Assembly: GCA_037074705.1 (NCBI GenBank) | Contig: CM073595.1 | Span: forward strand, 26,069,501-26,133,500 | Direction of reading: 5' to 3' | DNA length: 64,000 bases | Origin: Zhengitettix transpicula | Taxonomy: Eukaryota > Arthropoda > Insecta > Orthoptera > Tetrigidae | Part shown: in pieces, positions 46,301 to 57,146 of the stretch | Layout: the number at the start of each line of letters is the position of its first letter | Numbering within the stretch: position 1 is the first letter of the stretch | Notes under the pieces: model-generated | Told to the model about the DNA's origin: nothing | Database searches by the model: none | The model's input: only the letters and a program-made list of their open reading frames with translations | Position numbers and translations under genes: made by a program

Positions 46301-46990
46301 GGGGACATTACATCACCAGACTCGTTATTTCTTGACCCACCGTGCATGTTGCACCGGAATAGAAACAGCATTGATCGACAAAATGGCAGTAAATGTACGG
46401 TAAAGATTCGTTTGAATATGACTGATATCTTTCTGTGTATTTAGTAAATATGTGCTCTGATTCTGAAATGATAGCATTGGTGTCCAGTAGTTGTAGCGTT
46501 TGATTGTTTGGTAGTTGTCTATCCCGAGCATAATTAGCATAAAATTAAACCGAGCCTCATCACGGAAAACTGTTGGGTCTCGTGCAATTGCGGCAATCGT
46601 ATCACAATTGATGACAATGTCAAACAGTCGAAATGTAGTGTACTTTGTAACTATTACAACAGTCTAACTTTCACGAGAACCCAAAGCACTGTGAAGGCGA
46701 GGCTATTCGTTCGGGTATTCCAGTATTCCATTAATTGTGAAGTCTTAGATTTCCATCTTTTTATATAATTCCCTTACTAGTAAGTCAATTCAATTTAAAA
46801 CTCCTGCATACTTGAGAGTTAAATGCGTATTTCCAAAATATATTACTTCTCAAAAGTTATATCTTTCAAACCTCTGTTGTCAAATTTCAACAATATCCAT
46901 TCCTCAATTTCACTTTTACTATCACTCAAGGTAAACAGTTTCTGTTATTTTTAATATATTATATTGAACATAAATCATTTACCAAACGTC
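46301..46990. other. Unassigned; one unusual minus-strand frame
   Basis: The 71-codon minus-strand frame 46325-46540, with open sequence upstream (ARDPTVFRDEARFNF at about 46540-46590), could be a further transposase scrap (an F-DEA-F motif occurs in some IS630-like enzymes), but no second motif supports it. Confidence 0.3.
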
Positions 46991-46992
46991 AT

Positions 46993-47450
46993 AAAACAGT
47001 GTGGATAATACATTAATCCATTTACATGGTAATGATATAAAAGACGTGACTAATAAAATCAATGGAGAATTGGCTACAGTTTGTGATTGGTTGCGTATAA
47101 TGTTTCTGTTACCAAAACTTATGGTAATTTGATAAATAACTATTAAAATGGCTGACAAAATACAAAATTAAATTGCGCAGAACGTTTCTGTAATTCAGGT
47201 GACGAACATAGAGCTCTTGAGTTTGTTGCGGTGTTTCGTTATCACCTGACGAATGCAACAAGGAATATAGATTACATATGAAACAAACAGCTGGTAGTAA
47301 AGGAATAAAATCGATATATAAAAGTGGTATTGCATTGTATAATGAGCCGCCTATAGAAATTATTCAATTTGGGTCAGTAGGAAAACTTAGAGACAGTGTA
47401 GGTATTTTCCTAGAAAGCAATAAAATAATAAATATGTAATAGAAAGTGTT
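46993..47450 (+). pseudogene. Non-LTR RT relic with altered catalytic box
   Basis: SVDNTLIHLHGNDIKDVTNK followed by ELATVCDWL matches the RT catalytic region (YADDT-LI...L-T-C-WL) of CR1/jockey-like LINEs, with YADD changed to SVDN. A deletion then leads to LHMKQTAGSKGIKSIYKSGI and ALYNEPPIEIIQFGSVGKLR, the C-terminal LYN-LP-EI region. Stops and frameshifts are present. It ends near the ATATATAATAAA at about 47560. Confidence 0.75.
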
Positions 47451-47599
47451 TTTATTAAAAATTCTTTAACATGTTCATAAAAAACTGTGTAGAAGAACTG
47501 TTTTGAAAAATATTGTAGTTGTAAATAAAATTAGCCATAGCCTTTATGTAATTAAATATATATAATAAACATCAGGGAAAAAACGAGTGTCGGACAGTC

Positions 47600-48090
47600 G
47601 TTAAACGTTTCCATTAGAAAGGCAATACGTCTAAAGAAATCAAAGCCGAGTTCAATTAAGTACATGGCTCATGTCCATTCTCTTTAAAACCGTTTATGAT
47701 GATGAGCATCGTTCACAACTACCGCTAGAAGTGGCTAGGCCATAAATGATCGACAAAATCCAGGATATGGCGTTGAGTGAACGACGAGTCATAATGCTAG
47801 CACTTGTTGAGGCCACAAACATATCCCATGGCTCAGAGGTTTCATCTTTGCATTAAAAATAGTGTCTCGAAAAAAATATCCATAAGATGTTTGCCGCGTT
47901 TGTTAACATGGAGAAAAAAATCAATCGAGTTGTCGATTTAGTGATTTGTTAGACATTTTTTCGTCGTAACCCTTAAGAATTTGTACGTCGATATATAAGA
48001 GCTGATGAAACATGGATCCGCCAACTCCGAAGACAAAGCTACAACAGCCCAAAGATGGTGAAACCGTCCACGTGGCTTGGTATAGAACAT
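47600..48090 (+). pseudogene. Mariner-like transposase relic, N-terminal half
   Basis: Broken frames read DDEHRSQLPLEVARP (where DDxRxGRPxT is typical), IDKIQDMALSERRVIMLALV, EATNISHGSEVSSLH, NRVVDLVIC, RRNP-EFVRRYI and ADETWIRQL (first catalytic Asp at 48004-48006). The order is that of a mariner transposase from the linker of the second helix-turn-helix to the first catalytic motif. It lies downstream of the C-terminal relic at 46.0 kb in the same orientation, so the two are different copies. Confidence 0.75.
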
Positions 48091-48936
48091 CAACTATTTA
48101 GACCGAATGATAAATTTGGAAGACCTCTGGAGGTAAGAGATAAGAGAAAGTCCACATTTGGAGTAGAACACAATGCGCGGGTGTTTCGATGTACAGCCTC
48201 GATGACACAAATTGTCTAATTGAAATTTCAATGCCGCATCCAACGTTTTCGCTAAATAAGTTCCCATTTGACTTTTTTTTTATTTCCTAACCTGAAAAAA
48301 TGGCAAATCGTAATAAAAGGAAAGCGTTCTTTGAAAACCTTAATGTTTTGTACTGCTGGAAAAAACTGAAACGCGAAGTGGTATAATGTGAAGCAGTTTC
48401 CTTGGGAATTACGAATTTACTTGCAAATTAAAGTTGCTAGAATTTTAGAAGTACGAAAGAAACACACAACACATTCGACTTCGTAATAAGCAGAGAGTTC
48501 AGAAGAGTCCATTTATTTTACTTTGATTGTCCACTTAAACCACAACACCAACTGAAAAGAGTAAAGCAACTGTAAAAGCGTATCACGTCATTCATTACAG
48601 TAAATGTGCGACATCAGCGAACAGTAAAGTGGGTTCTGAGTTAAAGGGAATGTCTAGGTTAAGTAGCAAAATGTCACATTCCAACCTTTGAAAATTTAGG
48701 CTTCTGAGAAAAGTAAACTCAGTATCAAGTCAACCAGATTCATGGATCACGAAAAGTGTACGTAGAAACGGCGAAACACGACACGGTCTTGCATTTCCAG
48801 TGATACAGGTTTCTAATGAATGAGTCTGAATAATATTTACAAGCAACACATGATACGTATTTATGAAATGGTTCTGACTTCCTATTCACAACAAAACGGT
48901 CGAGCCGATTTCAATTAATCTTTTTCTCGTTAAAGG
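48091..48936. other. Unassigned
   Basis: AT-rich DNA following the mariner relic. No terminal repeat of that element was found. Nothing else was seen. Confidence 0.35.
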
Positions 48937-49077
48937 ATCAGGATGGAAGAATCTCGACCGGACCGAGAATCGACACCTGGAGCTCCACTTGGTACGTGGT
49001 GCTCTGAACAGTCTGAGCTATCCTTCTCCATCTATTACATAGACCTGAGCACAGGCTCACCTACAATTTGCTAAATC
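48937..49077 (-). repeat. tRNA-like repeat (SINE family 1), copy 2
   Basis: Minus strand: TGTAGGTGAGCCTGTGCTCA (upstream block), then GGATAGCTCAGACTGTTCAG (A box), CACGTACCAAGTGGAG and TCGGTCCGGTCGAGATTCTT (B-box region), ending CATCCTG. The order of parts is the same as in copies 1, 3 and 4. The 190 bases after it (49078-49266) include a second, more decayed piece of the same B-box region (AATCTCCCCAGGACCGTAAA, about 49224). Confidence 0.6.
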
Positions 49078-49266
49078 ACATTCTTCGCGGACAAATTTTA
49101 GTAATTCTATGTAGAGTGGATATTACGAGTAACGCACAATGAATTAATACAAGAACCCAAGAAATGCTTTCAGACGACGCTCAGCTTTGAAATCCATGAA
49201 AAAATAAAGGACCAGTTTGGAAAAATCTCCCCAGGACCGTAAATCGATATTTAGACGTAATATTTT

Positions 49267-49962
49267 GTAATGCCAATTAATTAATCAATTTTTGAAATAA
49301 ATTTGAATTGTTTAGCGAAAAGTTTGTATTATAGCGAGAGCGACAATGATTGGTGAGCTCTGTTCCTATTATTGAGAGCGCGGAACGGCGTTTAGGCGCG
49401 CTAAAGCATGGTTAGTTGGTCGTTGTGATTTCGTTCCCTTTTAATTGTCAATCAAATATAATTTCTCTACTTTTTAATTTTAATTTCTTTCATTCTATCG
49501 ACATATTGTTTAGGTAAATTGTAAACTGTTTTGTTAATAATATTTTAAATTTTTTTTGTGTGTTCATTATCAAACCCAGTAAAGGCCCTGAGATAACAGA
49601 TCTCAAATTTTGTTTGTAATTATCTTTTATTCTGTGAAAGCCACAAAACAAAATAAATATTTTTGTTTGTTAATTTTTTATCTTTTTCATTTAAATAACC
49701 TCACTTTGTTATTTCTTTTAAATTAATAAACGACTACTTATTTGATTTATTACATAAATGACTTCAAACGTGGGGCAAATTCTTCAAAAATTAAATAAAT
49801 TAATTAACGCCTTCCATTTGATTATTACATAAATGGCGCCCAACGTGGGGCAAATTCCGTTAAATTATTACCTGTTGATTATTACATAAATGACACCACA
49901 ACGTGGGGCAAATTCTTCAAAAATTAAATAAATTAATTAACGCCTTCCATTTGATTATTACA
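49267..49962 (+). mobile_element. Solo LTR, copy D (plus strand), with a three-unit PBS array
   Basis: It begins TGTAATGCCAATTAATTA, as copy E does, and ends ATTACA at 49957-49962, followed by ATAT. Upstream, ATAT (49261-49264) is separated from the LTR by two T. The block TATCAAACCCAGTAAAGGCC then CTGAGA (near 49568-49593) is the family's R/U5 signature. From 49749 the sequence is three consecutive units, 49755-49829, 49830-49886 and 49887-49962. Each opens with a PBS-like sequence just after an ATTACA and closes with ATTACA. Units 1 and 3 are nearly identical after the PBS motif. The LTR body is 488 bp without the array. Confidence 0.85.
49834..49851 (+). promoter_or_regulatory. Perfect tRNA-Lys(CUU)-type primer binding site inside an LTR
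   Basis: TGGCGCCCAACGTGGGGC is exactly complementary to the last 18 bases (including CCA) of the conserved eukaryotic tRNA-Lys(CUU), the primer type known as Lys-1,2. The flanking PBS-like motifs at 49759-49776 (TGACTTCAAACGTGGGGC) and 49891-49909 (TGACACCACAACGTGGGGC) are diverged at the TGGCGCCC end, where the tRNA 3' end would pair, so only the middle unit looks usable for priming. Confidence 0.8.
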
Positions 49963-49987
49963 ATATCTTATTCATTGAAGTCTTAAA

Positions 49988-50094
49988 CTGAGAGAGAAGC
50001 GACACACTGACGTGTCACTCCATCATGTAAGATGACAGTGTGACAGACGTCCCTGTAGGCCAAGGTCTTCAATGGGTTGTTGAGCCATCAATTA
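49988..50094 (+). mobile_element. 5'-truncated SINE (family 2) with 10-bp target duplication
   Basis: AAGTCTTAAA occurs at 49978-49987 and again at 50095-50104. Between them, GTGTCACTCCATCATGTAAG, ATGACAGTGTGACAG, TAGGCCAAGGTCTTCAATGG and GTTGTTGAGCCA match the 3' half of the full SINE at 58427-58670. The tRNA-like head is missing. The host sequence is the upstream block of a SINE family 1 repeat, so this is a nested insertion. Confidence 0.8.
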
Positions 50095-50104
50095 AAGTCT
50101 TAAA

Positions 50105-50275
50105 ATTAGGCCGTGAATTTAGTAAATTGTAGGTGAGCCAGTGTTCAGGTCTATACAAGGGATGGAGAAGGTTCGTTCATGACGGAGAGTCGACTGGGAT
50201 AGCTCAGATGGTAGAGCTACCACATACCAATTGGAGGTCGAAAAGTTTCAATCCTGAACCTTTAATTCAGTTTCA
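50105..50275 (+). repeat. tRNA-like repeat (SINE family 1), copy 3
   Basis: AGTAAATTGTAGGTGAGCCA at 50121-50140 is followed by GGGATAGCTCAGATGGTAGA (50198-50217, near-perfect A box) and a diverged B-box region, GTCGAAAAGTTTCAATCCTG. It is interrupted upstream by the family 2 SINE. Confidence 0.6.
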
Positions 50276-50568
50276 TGGCCTTCAAAGCTGAACTGCATTT
50301 AAAATAATTTCTTGTATTCTTGAGCCTTTTGTTGCTGCTATACAGAGGTTCTAGACAATTTCATCCTCCAACTAAATACCAATCAGACGATATAAAAACT
50401 GATTTCGACAGAGATTTTGTTCGTAATACAAAATAAGGCTTAAACAGTCTTTTACCTTTCTCGGTAAAAGCCTATCTTAAATTTTTATCAATAATTGAAT
50501 AAATTTTAAAATGATCATTCGGACTGCCTAAAGTAATTTTATTTTAGTAGCTAAACAAAATATTCTGC

Positions 50569-50762
50569 TATTCATTGAGGTCCTAAAATGTAGGCTATGT
50601 AATAACTGGAGTTCAGTAAAAAAATTGTAGGTGAGCCTGCTTCAGGATGAAGGAATTTCGCACCGCATCTGGAGTCGACACGGGTAGATCAGTTGGAAGA
50701 GGTTTAGCCCTGTAAGCGGAGGTTCCGGGTCCGGTAGAGATTTTTCATCCTGAAACTTTAAC
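50569..50762 (+). repeat. tRNA-like repeat (SINE family 1), copy 4, tRNA-Thr-like head
   Basis: ATTCATTGAGGTCCTAAAAT, AAATTGTAGGTGAGCCTG, then ACGGGTAGATCAGTTGGAAG (A box), GCCCTGTAAGCGGAGG and TTCCGGGTCCGGTAGAG (B box), ending CATCCTGAAAC. The middle part resembles the anticodon arm of tRNA-Thr(UGU), suggesting which tRNA founded the family. No acceptor stem is retained. Confidence 0.6.
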
Positions 50763-52339
50763 AAAATACTTGTTGTTTAAGAGCTCGAGACTATCTTAGA
50801 GATAGAGCCAAGAAGTAACAAAAAGTATTGATATAAATACCTAGATACTGGAACAATTGAGTTATAAATGACGCGTTCAAGGAAAGGTTGTTGCAAACCC
50901 TCTCCTATTTATCATAAATTTCGTGAACAAATCTCCGTGTCGATAGCAAACCCGAACGGGAGTGCAAATTTTTCATTCCCATGTGCAGGACGGGCATCCG
51001 ACAACTCCAGAGATAAAATCCCGGATTCAGTGATTGAGATACAGAAATTACTAGTCTAAAATAATCACCTAAAAATTGATAGAAACTCGTGCCGAGCAAT
51101 TTTTATCAAGAAATATCAAACACTTTACGCATGTTATGACTATGGGAAATAATAAAGCATGACATCAAAATAAGTCCCGAAATTTTTCTTTTGCTGTTCG
51201 TTTGAAGGTGAAGATATGACATGAAAATAAAATCATGAAGCTATTGAAAAAAAGATAAACGATTTCAGATGCTAAAATAGCGGAATAGAAGCGTGAAATA
51301 GCATCGAAGTATTTTCCTGGAGACAAAAATATTATTCCATAACGTATTAATCAATTATCAATATGAATACAGGTTTCGTTTAATCTAGCCGGAACGATGA
51401 AAATTAACATAGAAAATTGTATTTTCATATTCAACGTATACTAGAATGTGCCTGATTTATTTGCGTCCACAATTTTAGAGTAATAACTTCGCTGCTCCTA
51501 AAATTTTCGTAATGAAAAATACGAGAATTTAAATTTTACTCAAAAATTTAAGATGAGTCTAGGTTAGACGTTATTTAGTTGTAGCTAAAATAAAGGTTTT
51601 TTTAGTGTAAAAAATTACAATCCAAGTGTTAGCAAACACCAGTTGATGCTGTATGGAAATATTTTAATTCGTCAACTCATAAAATGTCACCTAAGAATTA
51701 AAAAACCCTTTCCCCGGGGAATAGTCATTGTCTCGAATAAGAATCGTATAATATAAAAAATTATGCGTAAAAGTTCGATCTGCATTACTGTGCAATAAAT
51801 TTAATTTTCATCTAATAATATATATGTATAAATTTTAATTTTAATTTTTATTGAGAATGGCTCTAAATATTATTTTTCAATTTCGGAGAAATTTCTTTAA
51901 TAAATACGGAATCGACTAAAACTGGCCAATTTTTTCTTTTTATTGAAAATTCATATATTAGCACTTCAAATAAAGCCATAATTATACTATTATTTTATTT
52001 TATAGTCAAAGAGTTCATGACAGGTCATAGGTAATACTTTTACAGGCACGATCAAAAGTTATTTTTAATAATTTTTTATAAAAATATATAAATAAATTTA
52101 TATTAAATGTCAGTTCCCACAAATCAGAATTTCCGTGATTTTATTTTATTAGTGTATTGATAACAATTTTCTGTCCCTGTTCCATTCCACTCACACTACG
52201 AAGGAGGGAAACAGCCGTTTGTTAACAATTTGACTGTGGAATACTAAGGAAATTTTAATTGCCTTATTATTTCTTTAATTAGAGGGAACTAGTCTATAAA
52301 AGAGAAGTTCGTAGCATTTCATTGATTGTGAAGATGGGT
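50763..52339. other. No recognisable feature
   Basis: AT-rich. Overlapping frames at 50868-51099 (63 and 64 codons) are unassigned. No repeats shared with other parts of the window were seen. Confidence 0.4.
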
Positions 52340-52520
52340 TTCTGAAATATCTTTTGATATATGAAATGTAACTCGGATGGAAAGCAGGCAGGTATCCTCT
52401 CGCAGCCGAACCAGCATTAATTAGCAGGAGTTTTTAATCGGTCGTTTCGGAGCGAATACTAACTAATGCTTAATGTACAATGGAATCAAGGCTCTTAATC
52501 AGAAAAACTTATCTGCCCAT
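52340..52520. promoter_or_regulatory. Candidate cis-regulatory block with clustered TAAT cores
   Basis: This 180-bp block of balanced composition in AT-rich DNA contains CAGCATTAATTAGCAGG, GTTTTTAATCGGTCG, ACTAACTAATGCTTAATG and GGCTCTTAATCAG. These are repeated homeodomain-type cores (ATTA/TAAT) separated by GC-containing sequence and with no mobile-element similarity. I infer a possible conserved non-coding element from this pattern; no function is shown. Confidence 0.25.
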
Positions 52521-52754
52521 TGAGGTATAAAAAATTGTATCTCCACTTTCCAGAACCATTCGATGAATTCAATCTACGTTATGAAGCAGCAGAAAATATT
52601 TTTATTATTACCATAAAGTATGGCCCACTGCCTGTCCAAATCGTAATTTTTTAATAAGAAAGTCTTTATCAAATAGAACATTTCTTGAATGAAAATACGT
52701 CTGATCTGTTACTCGGATACTGTTGTAGACTTAAAAAGTGACGTTTTCACCGGA

Positions 52755-52925
52755 GTCGGCAACAATGTTGCTAACAAGTGTTGACAACGTTTAGAAGAAT
52801 TCTAGAGCAAGTGTTGGCAACAATTTTTTCGTTTTGTCAACATTTCCCACAGGCTGTGGGTAATGTTGTCAACATTTGTTGGCAACAATGTTGACGGCAG
52901 GTCCTGTTGCCAACTTTTGTTCGTT
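52755..52925. repeat. Cluster of palindromic GTTGNCAAC motifs around a hairpin
   Basis: Five exact GTTGNCAAC copies (GTTGACAAC, GTTGGCAAC twice, GTTGTCAAC, GTTGCCAAC) and about four one-mismatch copies lie within 170 bases. In the centre, TCAACATTTCCCACAG and CTGTGGGTAATGTTG form an imperfect stem. Each motif is itself an inverted repeat, so this is not a simple tandem array. No coding frame or mobile-element terminus is recognised. Confidence 0.7.
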
Positions 52926-53329
52926 GTTAGTAAAAACAATTGCCACAATACCAAAAACTCTCGTTCCCTAATTCAACGATTTCCAAAAATTGCGAAGCTT
53001 AAAATAAAAAAAAGTACAAATACGAATAATGCCGAATATTCAGATACGGAACATATGAATAAGCTTCATTCATTCCTGAATGTAATTTAATCGTTATAAA
53101 CCGACTGTTTGTGCAAATGGGAAACGTTCCCTAAATTCTACAAAGGTACTTGCAACAAAGAGATGGCATTGTTGTGTTACTTGTGTTGGGAAAACTGGCC
53201 AAATACCCGTGCTTTGTTACGGTGTATCGTAAAAGAAAAGTAACGTTACACTATTACTATTGTTCAGAATATTCTGTCGTATGTTGATTGTCAAGCAATG
53301 GTCAGAGAGTTGTTCCCCGAAAGCAATTA
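52926..53329. other. Unassigned
   Basis: AT-rich, with a 75-codon frame (52863-53090) of unremarkable composition. Nothing recognised. Confidence 0.35.
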
Positions 53330-53720
53330 GTTTTCAATGTTTTAAAAAAGAACCGTAAACATTACAATACACAATTAACAATCATAAATAACCGACAAAA
53401 ATACTCAATATATCACCAAAAAAAATTGTAAACATACAAAGAAGTTAAGAATTCACAAAACGTTTCGTATTGGCAATATGTTCTTTGATCCTGGTTTTAA
53501 AACACGTTTGGCTCGTCCAATATAAATCTGTGAACGATCCTTACATTCAATTTTGTAAAGTACATAATGTGTTTGACATTTAACTAATGTACTTGATGAG
53601 GTGAACTGTGACGTCACTTCAGTGACTGAAAAAATACTTCGCTGAACAGTGATTTTTTTCGAAAATTAAGCGTTTCTGGCCCCTAGACTTCCTAGAGTAA
53701 TATTGAGCCCCTTTGAGCCT
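53330..53720 (-). pseudogene. Penelope-like element 3' end with GIY-YIG endonuclease motif
   Basis: On the minus strand one frame reads THYVLYKIECKDRSQIYIGR. This fits the C-terminal GIY-YIG-type endonuclease of Penelope-like elements, where a (V/L)Y-I-C--C---YIGQT pattern is typical; the second Cys is Arg here. After a frameshift comes KTRIKEHIANTKRFVNS, the conserved R-KEH helix. The upstream coding part is stop-ridden, and the 3' untranslated part shares TTATTTATGATTG and GGTTCTTTT with the copy at 14.1 kb. The RT domain is absent. Confidence 0.75.
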
Positions 53721-56700
53721 TTTGTTTCGGCCGTTTTAAGTACAAATGTCCCTTGTTGTAAAACAATACGTTAAGTATTATTATATGCAGTGTAATAATA
53801 ATGTTAATATAAAGGAGTTGGTTGTGTTTTCGGGATTTTGTTGAGTTCCATGCTCTGTGCCCGATTTGACCTTCAAGCCCTTCCTTGTGCCGTCGAATCA
53901 AATTCGTGCGACGTTGTCTGACATTCTTGACCTCGGTTTTGATATGTAAATGCATGAATAGGATTTTACCGTCATATTTTAATAAGTATTTAAGTTTCAA
54001 GTATGATAGGAACCCATGTAATAATATTTTAGGTTAATTACGGTCATTATTACGGAATTACACTCGAAAATAAACAAAAATATATATTTCAAGTGATTTA
54101 ATAAGTAATACTGATCTATATAATTTCACAGTTTAGTTGTTACGAAAAAAAAGAAAACCCCATGCACAGTCTTTCGTTAGAATTCATGATCTCCTCATTT
54201 TGGTAAAATAACGCGCCAGATAACTTAATTGTGTATTGATCGTGAAAGTTTAATATTGCATTCTAATTTGTTTTATTAGTAAAGCAATATCTTACGTCAT
54301 GGTACGTACGAATCATGGGAACTCTGAACTACTAAAAATTAAAATTGGTTCCGATGCGTTGGGAGAAGTGAAAAAGTTTTGTTATTAAGCGAGGAAGATA
54401 ACCGAAGGATGGGGGCAACCAAAGACGACATCAAAAGATAGCACAAGCTAAGTAAGTATTTTTGAAGAAGTGAAATCTTTTAATTTCCGACATTTAATTA
54501 GGTTCAAAGAAAAAGTTTTGTAAAGCCTTACGAATTGAGCACAGTATTTTATGAAAATGAAACTTATACCGTTGGGAACACTGAAAGGGGTAGACTGAAA
54601 AGTTTTTAAATATGTAGATGAATATGAATGGAGGGAATTAAGTAAATAATATTTAGAAAACTTGTGAGTAAAAGAGTTTCCGGATTATTCTGACCAGAAG
54701 TACAGTAGTACGGGCGATTGTAGCAACTGAACAAATTTTTCCTTCCGTTTTACATAAAGTGACATGTTTTTTCGTTTGGGTTATTATTCATCACTCTAGT
54801 ACGTCGTCGCATAGTTTCGAAAACGAAATTTACACTACACAGAATTATATAGCATTATTCATCAAGGTAACCTGAAATGGTGCAAATTAGATCCCAAAAA
54901 AACCATCGAAATTACAGGCAGAAAATACGCAAACATGGCGACACCAAATTAAGCTGGTGAGAAAACCAGATATAGATTGTATAAATGAGATGCTTGAGAC
55001 CGAACAAACTTCAAAATTAATGCCTGGTGAGTCTCAAATTCTGGAAGAAAGTTTGCAAATTTGTTGACAATCCTTTGGTGACACTATTAAGAGACATTTT
55101 CTGCGTATTCCAATTCCTTTCCATTTGCTTTGAATTTGTACAATCTTAAACTCATTTTCTTCTACGCCAGTTATGATCATCTTATTGCCTCAGTATTTGT
55201 GACTAATTATTACAAAAGTGGAATTCTTGAGAAATTTCCCTCCAAGCATCTCAAGATAGCAGTATTTTCTTTTATGAGAGCCATGGTGATGATAAAGTTA
55301 ATCGGTTATGCAGAGAATAACGTCCCTCTGAAATCATACGCCGACGTTGAAAGGTGTAACGTAATACAACATAAAATGTTTAACGCCGAAAATTTTCTTT
55401 CAATATCTCTCATTTTGGTATTTTAAGCTCCTCCCCAACGAAAATAAAGTATAAATTTAAGGTTTTCTAATATGTTAATGGAAAATTGCAAACGTCTTGT
55501 GTTGTTATTCGTTTACACAGATTTCTTCATTTCTTATCAAAAACTGTTAGAAATTTTATTAATTTAACATCATTAGACAGCCACAATTATTTCTCGTTTT
55601 TGTAAATATTCATTCAAACGCAGTTCACTCAAAATGAGTCAGTCTGGAACGAAAGTCCTGCCCTTCAGTTAGAACAAGTGTTGCAGAAACTTCGGAGTCA
55701 CGCATATTGTGGACTAGATTTGTTCGCGAGGCTCGAAGCACTGTATTTTTCCTTTGTGTGTGACTAAAAACCGAGCGTCTGGAGAATTGATCTGCACTTG
55801 ATAGCGCTGACGTAATACATGACGTCATTTTGAGCGCCAACGTAATAAACGACTTGTTATTAAGACCAGCCAGTGGAAATTAATTCCATCCAAGGACTTC
55901 CTAGATTAGGAGTTTATTGGAAATCCCTGAACGAATACCAGATTATGACACGTATCAATTCACGGTAAAATAATATATTGTTACATAAAAATGGAGACAT
56001 TTATTTTAGTTTGTACCGATACTTATCTCTCTTGACTAATTATTATAGCTCAATTCCAATTTTAGCAACAATCCAAGCAATCTACAAACTTTCTGACATT
56101 TCTACGATTTTATTTGTTAGGAAGTGACTTATGACTTATATCGCCCTCTGTGATATTGATATAAGTGCTAAATTAAATCCATAAAGTTATATGTAAGAAT
56201 TTATTAAATCACAATTTACCTACGTGGTAGATGCAAAAATGTTAAAAAAAGCTGGTCATACAAACGATTATTAGAAAATAATTTATTATCCACTGCAGTT
56301 CTTTATCAGAGCATTGGAACTCGCGTATTTATAACGCGAAATCGTTTGGGACCAAAAAAATTGTGGATAGTGCTGACACAAGGCGCAAGATAAATTTAAC
56401 ATATTAACATAGCTTCCGGTTTTTCTTTAATAAAAGACAATGCATTCAGTTGATTTTTAAATTAATATCGAATCGGCCACGAATAAAAATGGAAATATCA
56501 ATTACATAAATAATATTATAAACAACATTTTAGTTAATTTTTGGTATTGAACTCATATTTAAAATAAAGACATATAGTTCACTATTTGAGACTCTTTCGA
56601 GACCGGATATATTTTTTTAATGATATATCAAAATACCAGATCCAACGATCTGGTATTTTTTTATATTGATCGATCAGATTCGTTCTTGGAAACAATGTTT

Positions 56701-57146
56701 ATAATTAAAATGAGTGAGTAGACAATCATTTATTTTTATTTCATGTTATAAATATAGCGCTGTATTCTCGAATAAGTTTTCAGGAAATATTTTTCCTGCC
56801 CCTCGGGATGTTAGTCGTGTCTTACCCTCCACAGTGTTTGTTTCCGGTTCGACAGGAACATGTCTGTCAAATTTTGTCGAAATTGCTCCATGCTTTTAAA
56901 TTTGTATGCGGAATATACATGCAAATATAATCACGTACACTCAATTTTATTTATTTGATTCTAAACACATGATATTTTTAACGCCGTTATTGTCTTCCTT
57001 CACGTTCATAAGAGTTATAACGAATTCCTAATTTTATATTCGTTTATAATATTTTGACTGTACTTTATTAATTAATATTCTGTCTCTCTTTCATTCTTAC
57101 AATTAACCTTTATTAATAAAAATTGATCCAGATTTTATTGGAATAG
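53721..57146. other. Long unassigned AT-rich stretch
   Basis: No gene recognised. Frames of 102 codons (53692-54000, minus), 98 codons (55130-55426, plus) and 71 codons (55625-55840, minus) have no known relatives that I can name. Near 55806-55853 a short imperfect repeat (GCGCTGACGTAATACATGAC / GCGCCAACGTAATAAACGAC) is visible. 56640-56660 repeats GATCTGGTATTTTTT in inverted form (CAAAATACCAGATC, 56629). Confidence 0.35.

Noticed and set aside
45960..48090. A single mariner spanning both relics
   Set aside because: The C-terminal relic comes before the N-terminal one in the same orientation, and a LINE relic lies between, so they are separate copies.
50680..50745. Possible tRNA-Thr gene
   Set aside because: The anticodon-like TGT region and boxes are tRNA-like, but the acceptor stem is missing and the segment is part of a multicopy repeat.
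55130..55426. 98-codon plus-strand frame as a small protein gene
   Set aside because: No homology I can name and only 98 codons in AT-rich DNA; not enough support.
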